Assembly (NCBI GenBank): GCA_009746045.1
Contig: RPFO01000310.1
Coordinates: 4,165,647-4,229,646, forward strand
Length of the DNA stretch: 64,000 bases
Origin: Mesostigma viride
Lineage: Eukaryota > Streptophyta > Mesostigmatophyceae > Mesostigmatales > Mesostigmataceae
Direction of reading: 5' to 3'
Within the stretch, counting starts at the first letter, position 1, and every line of letters begins with the position of its first letter. A program made the translations under genes and the position numbers. This document shows positions 62,799 to 64,000 of this stretch, one piece after another. Under the pieces are notes generated by a model. The model saw only the letters and a program-made list of their open reading frames with translations, had not been told where the DNA came from and made no database searches.

Positions 62799-62817
62799 GA
62801 TTCATGGCGGGCGTAAC
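62799..62817 (+). repeat. Half-conserved copy of the 20-bp motif
   Basis: GATTCATGGCGGGCGTAAC in the intron before the exon at 62,752; only the GGCGGGCGTAAC half matches. Confidence 0.5.
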
Positions 62818-62879
62818 ACATACAATTCAATGTTGTCAAAATCATTTGTATTGTTTGTTTCGAAACGTATTAAAATATA

Positions 62880-63432
62880 TTACATGATACCGTGGAGCCT
62901 CTTTCCAAAAGATGCCCTCCTAACACCTGTGGCGATACTGACTGCATCTTTCAGCTCGTCAACCCACCCTCCTGGCCTTAAGAAGTCGATCTCCCTGTAG
63001 GACCAAGCACCCGCATTCAAAACAAGGGCCTCTGCCGCACTCTCTGCTACAGTACTTGGATCCCGGCCCCCCACACACATTCTTTTGTCGTGTATATGAA
63101 TTCGATCCCGAGAGGCTTGATGGCGAAGAAAACCGACGCATCATTCTCATACAAAACATCTGCCATTTCTGGCATGCTATCCGCGACACTATCTGTTGTC
63201 TCCACACAAACCGTCATGCCGGCCTTCCTCATCTCAAGGACCATGACAAGCTTAGAGCCCCCCTCGTTTTTCGCCTTTCTTGCAATCTTTTTTAAGCCAG
63301 TGTCAAACACTGCCTGAATGTCTGAAACAATCTTCAGGTGATCCACACAAAAAGGGTGAAACTTGTCAACGGCTTTCTTTTGGCAATCGGTGTTTCCGCG
63401 GCAAATATTCTGAAGTTCTTCATCCATTTGTT
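62880..63432 (-). CDS. Exon or gene of unrecognised family
   Basis: Acceptor CGTTTGTTGCAG; reads MDEELQNICRGNTDCQKKAV, DKFHPFCVDHLKIVSDIQAV, MRKAGMTVCVETTDSVADSM and FFAIKPLGIEFIYTTKE. After a one-base shift in a TGTGTGGGGGG run near 63,070 it continues GGRDPSTVAESAAEALVLNA, EIDFLRPGGWVDELKDAVS and KRLHGIM to TAA, or to a donor at 62,890. Cys residues spaced as C-x6-C-x11-C could bind metal, but this is not a known finger. Confidence 0.5.
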
Positions 63433-63581
63433 CTGCAACAAACGAGTCATTTCGAGGGGGGGTGGTTTAACGGGTGTATATAGTAATTTGTTTTAGGTGA
63501 ACGTTTATCATTCTATAAGAAAAGTGAATGGACGTTGGTACAACCTTCATTAGATATTTTAAAGCGAACGAGACGGAAAGA

Positions 63582-63991
63582 GAAACGACGGCGGGCGTAA
63601 CCATCTCGGGATACATTGATATCACAAGAAGACATTGGACCGTAACGCGAAACAACACTCACGAAATATTCTTCGACATCGAAAATAAAAAAGAAACGAC
63701 GGCGGGCGTAACTATCATGGGATACATTGATATCACAAGGGACAATGGACCTGACTAGAATGCAACTACACGACAAATACTTAGACATCGAAGATGCAAA
63801 AGAAACGACGGCGGGCGTAACTATTCTGGAAAGATTTAGCTTACAAGAAGACAAGTTACCTGATGGGAGGGCATCTTTCACGAGATATATTTCGATCGAA
63901 AAGGCAAAAGAAACGACGGCGGGCGTAACTAGCACAACCAATGTTGGTCATGTGCTCTTCCAGTAAGAGAAGAAACGACGGCGGGCGTAAC
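63582..63991 (+). repeat. Five-copy tandem array with the 20-bp motif
   Basis: GAAACGACGGCGGGCGTAAC, identical in all five copies, at 63,582, 63,693, 63,802, 63,910 and 63,972 (spacing 111, 109, 108 and 62). The DNA between copies is loosely related (GGGATACATTGATATCACAA twice; ACATCGAA phrases) but much less conserved than the 20-mer. The spacing is not always a multiple of three, so the conservation is at the DNA level. The array runs to the window edge. Confidence 0.92.
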
Positions 63992-64000
63992 TATCACACG

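Noticed and set aside
63528-63966. Plus-strand protein with ETTAGVT repeats.
   Set aside because: Unit spacing (111, 109, 108, 62) does not keep the frame; the two overlapping ORFs are in different frames. The conservation is of DNA, not protein.
63582-63991. CRISPR-like array (identical 20-bp repeats with spacers).
   Set aside because: Eukaryotic context, spacers of 42-91 bp that are related to each other, no cas genes, and the repeat also occurs singly in introns and in an exon.

Overview
This window looks like nuclear DNA of a green alga; the lineage is not resolved. The evidence is spliced genes with GT-AG introns, GC-rich coding sequence, a TGTAA poly(A)-type signal, and an ESV1/LESV starch-binding protein gene, a family of starch-making green plants and algae. 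Eukaryotic transposable elements of at least five classes are present. Nothing suggests a bacterial, organellar or viral replicon.

Layout. 0.5-7.9 kb (+): a complete ten-exon gene for an ESV1/LESV-type tryptophan-rich starch protein (507 aa when spliced), with a PIF/Harbinger-like MITE in one intron and a 36-bp minisatellite in another. 8-17.8 kb: a decayed LINE piece, a minus-strand ORF made largely of 12-residue repeats, and otherwise nothing coding that I can support. 17.85-19.6 kb (+): a broken F-box/leucine-rich-repeat gene. 19.6-28.4 kb: LINE 3' ends, LINE ORF1 fragments, a 1.8-kb TIR element and a 5'-truncated LINE with a recognisable reverse transcriptase.

29.1-50.8 kb (-): a Ty3/gypsy LTR retrotransposon of about 11 kb with near-identical 1.25-kb LTRs, a gag with a CCHC knuckle, and a 1696-aa pol ORF. 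The pol order is protease tail, complete-looking cytosine-5 DNA methyltransferase, reverse transcriptase, RNase H, integrase, PHD finger. A 10.8-kb CACTA transposon (35,678-46,452) sits inside its protease. Dropping the CACTA element and one copy of its 2-bp duplication restores the local reading frame. The CACTA carries its own subterminal motif arrays, a LINE ORF1, satellites and a 0.78-kb GGGA tract.

51.6-63.4 kb (-): exons of one large gene of unrecognised family (about 1,900 aa) plus neighbouring exons. Its coding region is interrupted by a 1,689-bp piggyBac-type element at TTAA; removing it restores the frame. One intron holds a 482-bp LINE fragment with a 12-bp duplication. A 20-bp motif with a palindromic CGCCGGCG core recurs about 18 times from 53.4 kb to the right edge, in introns, in one exon and in a tandem array.

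Many ORFs break at homopolymers (F-box gene, gag-pro, several exons of the large gene). This could be uncorrected long-read error or real decay; the sequence alone does not decide.
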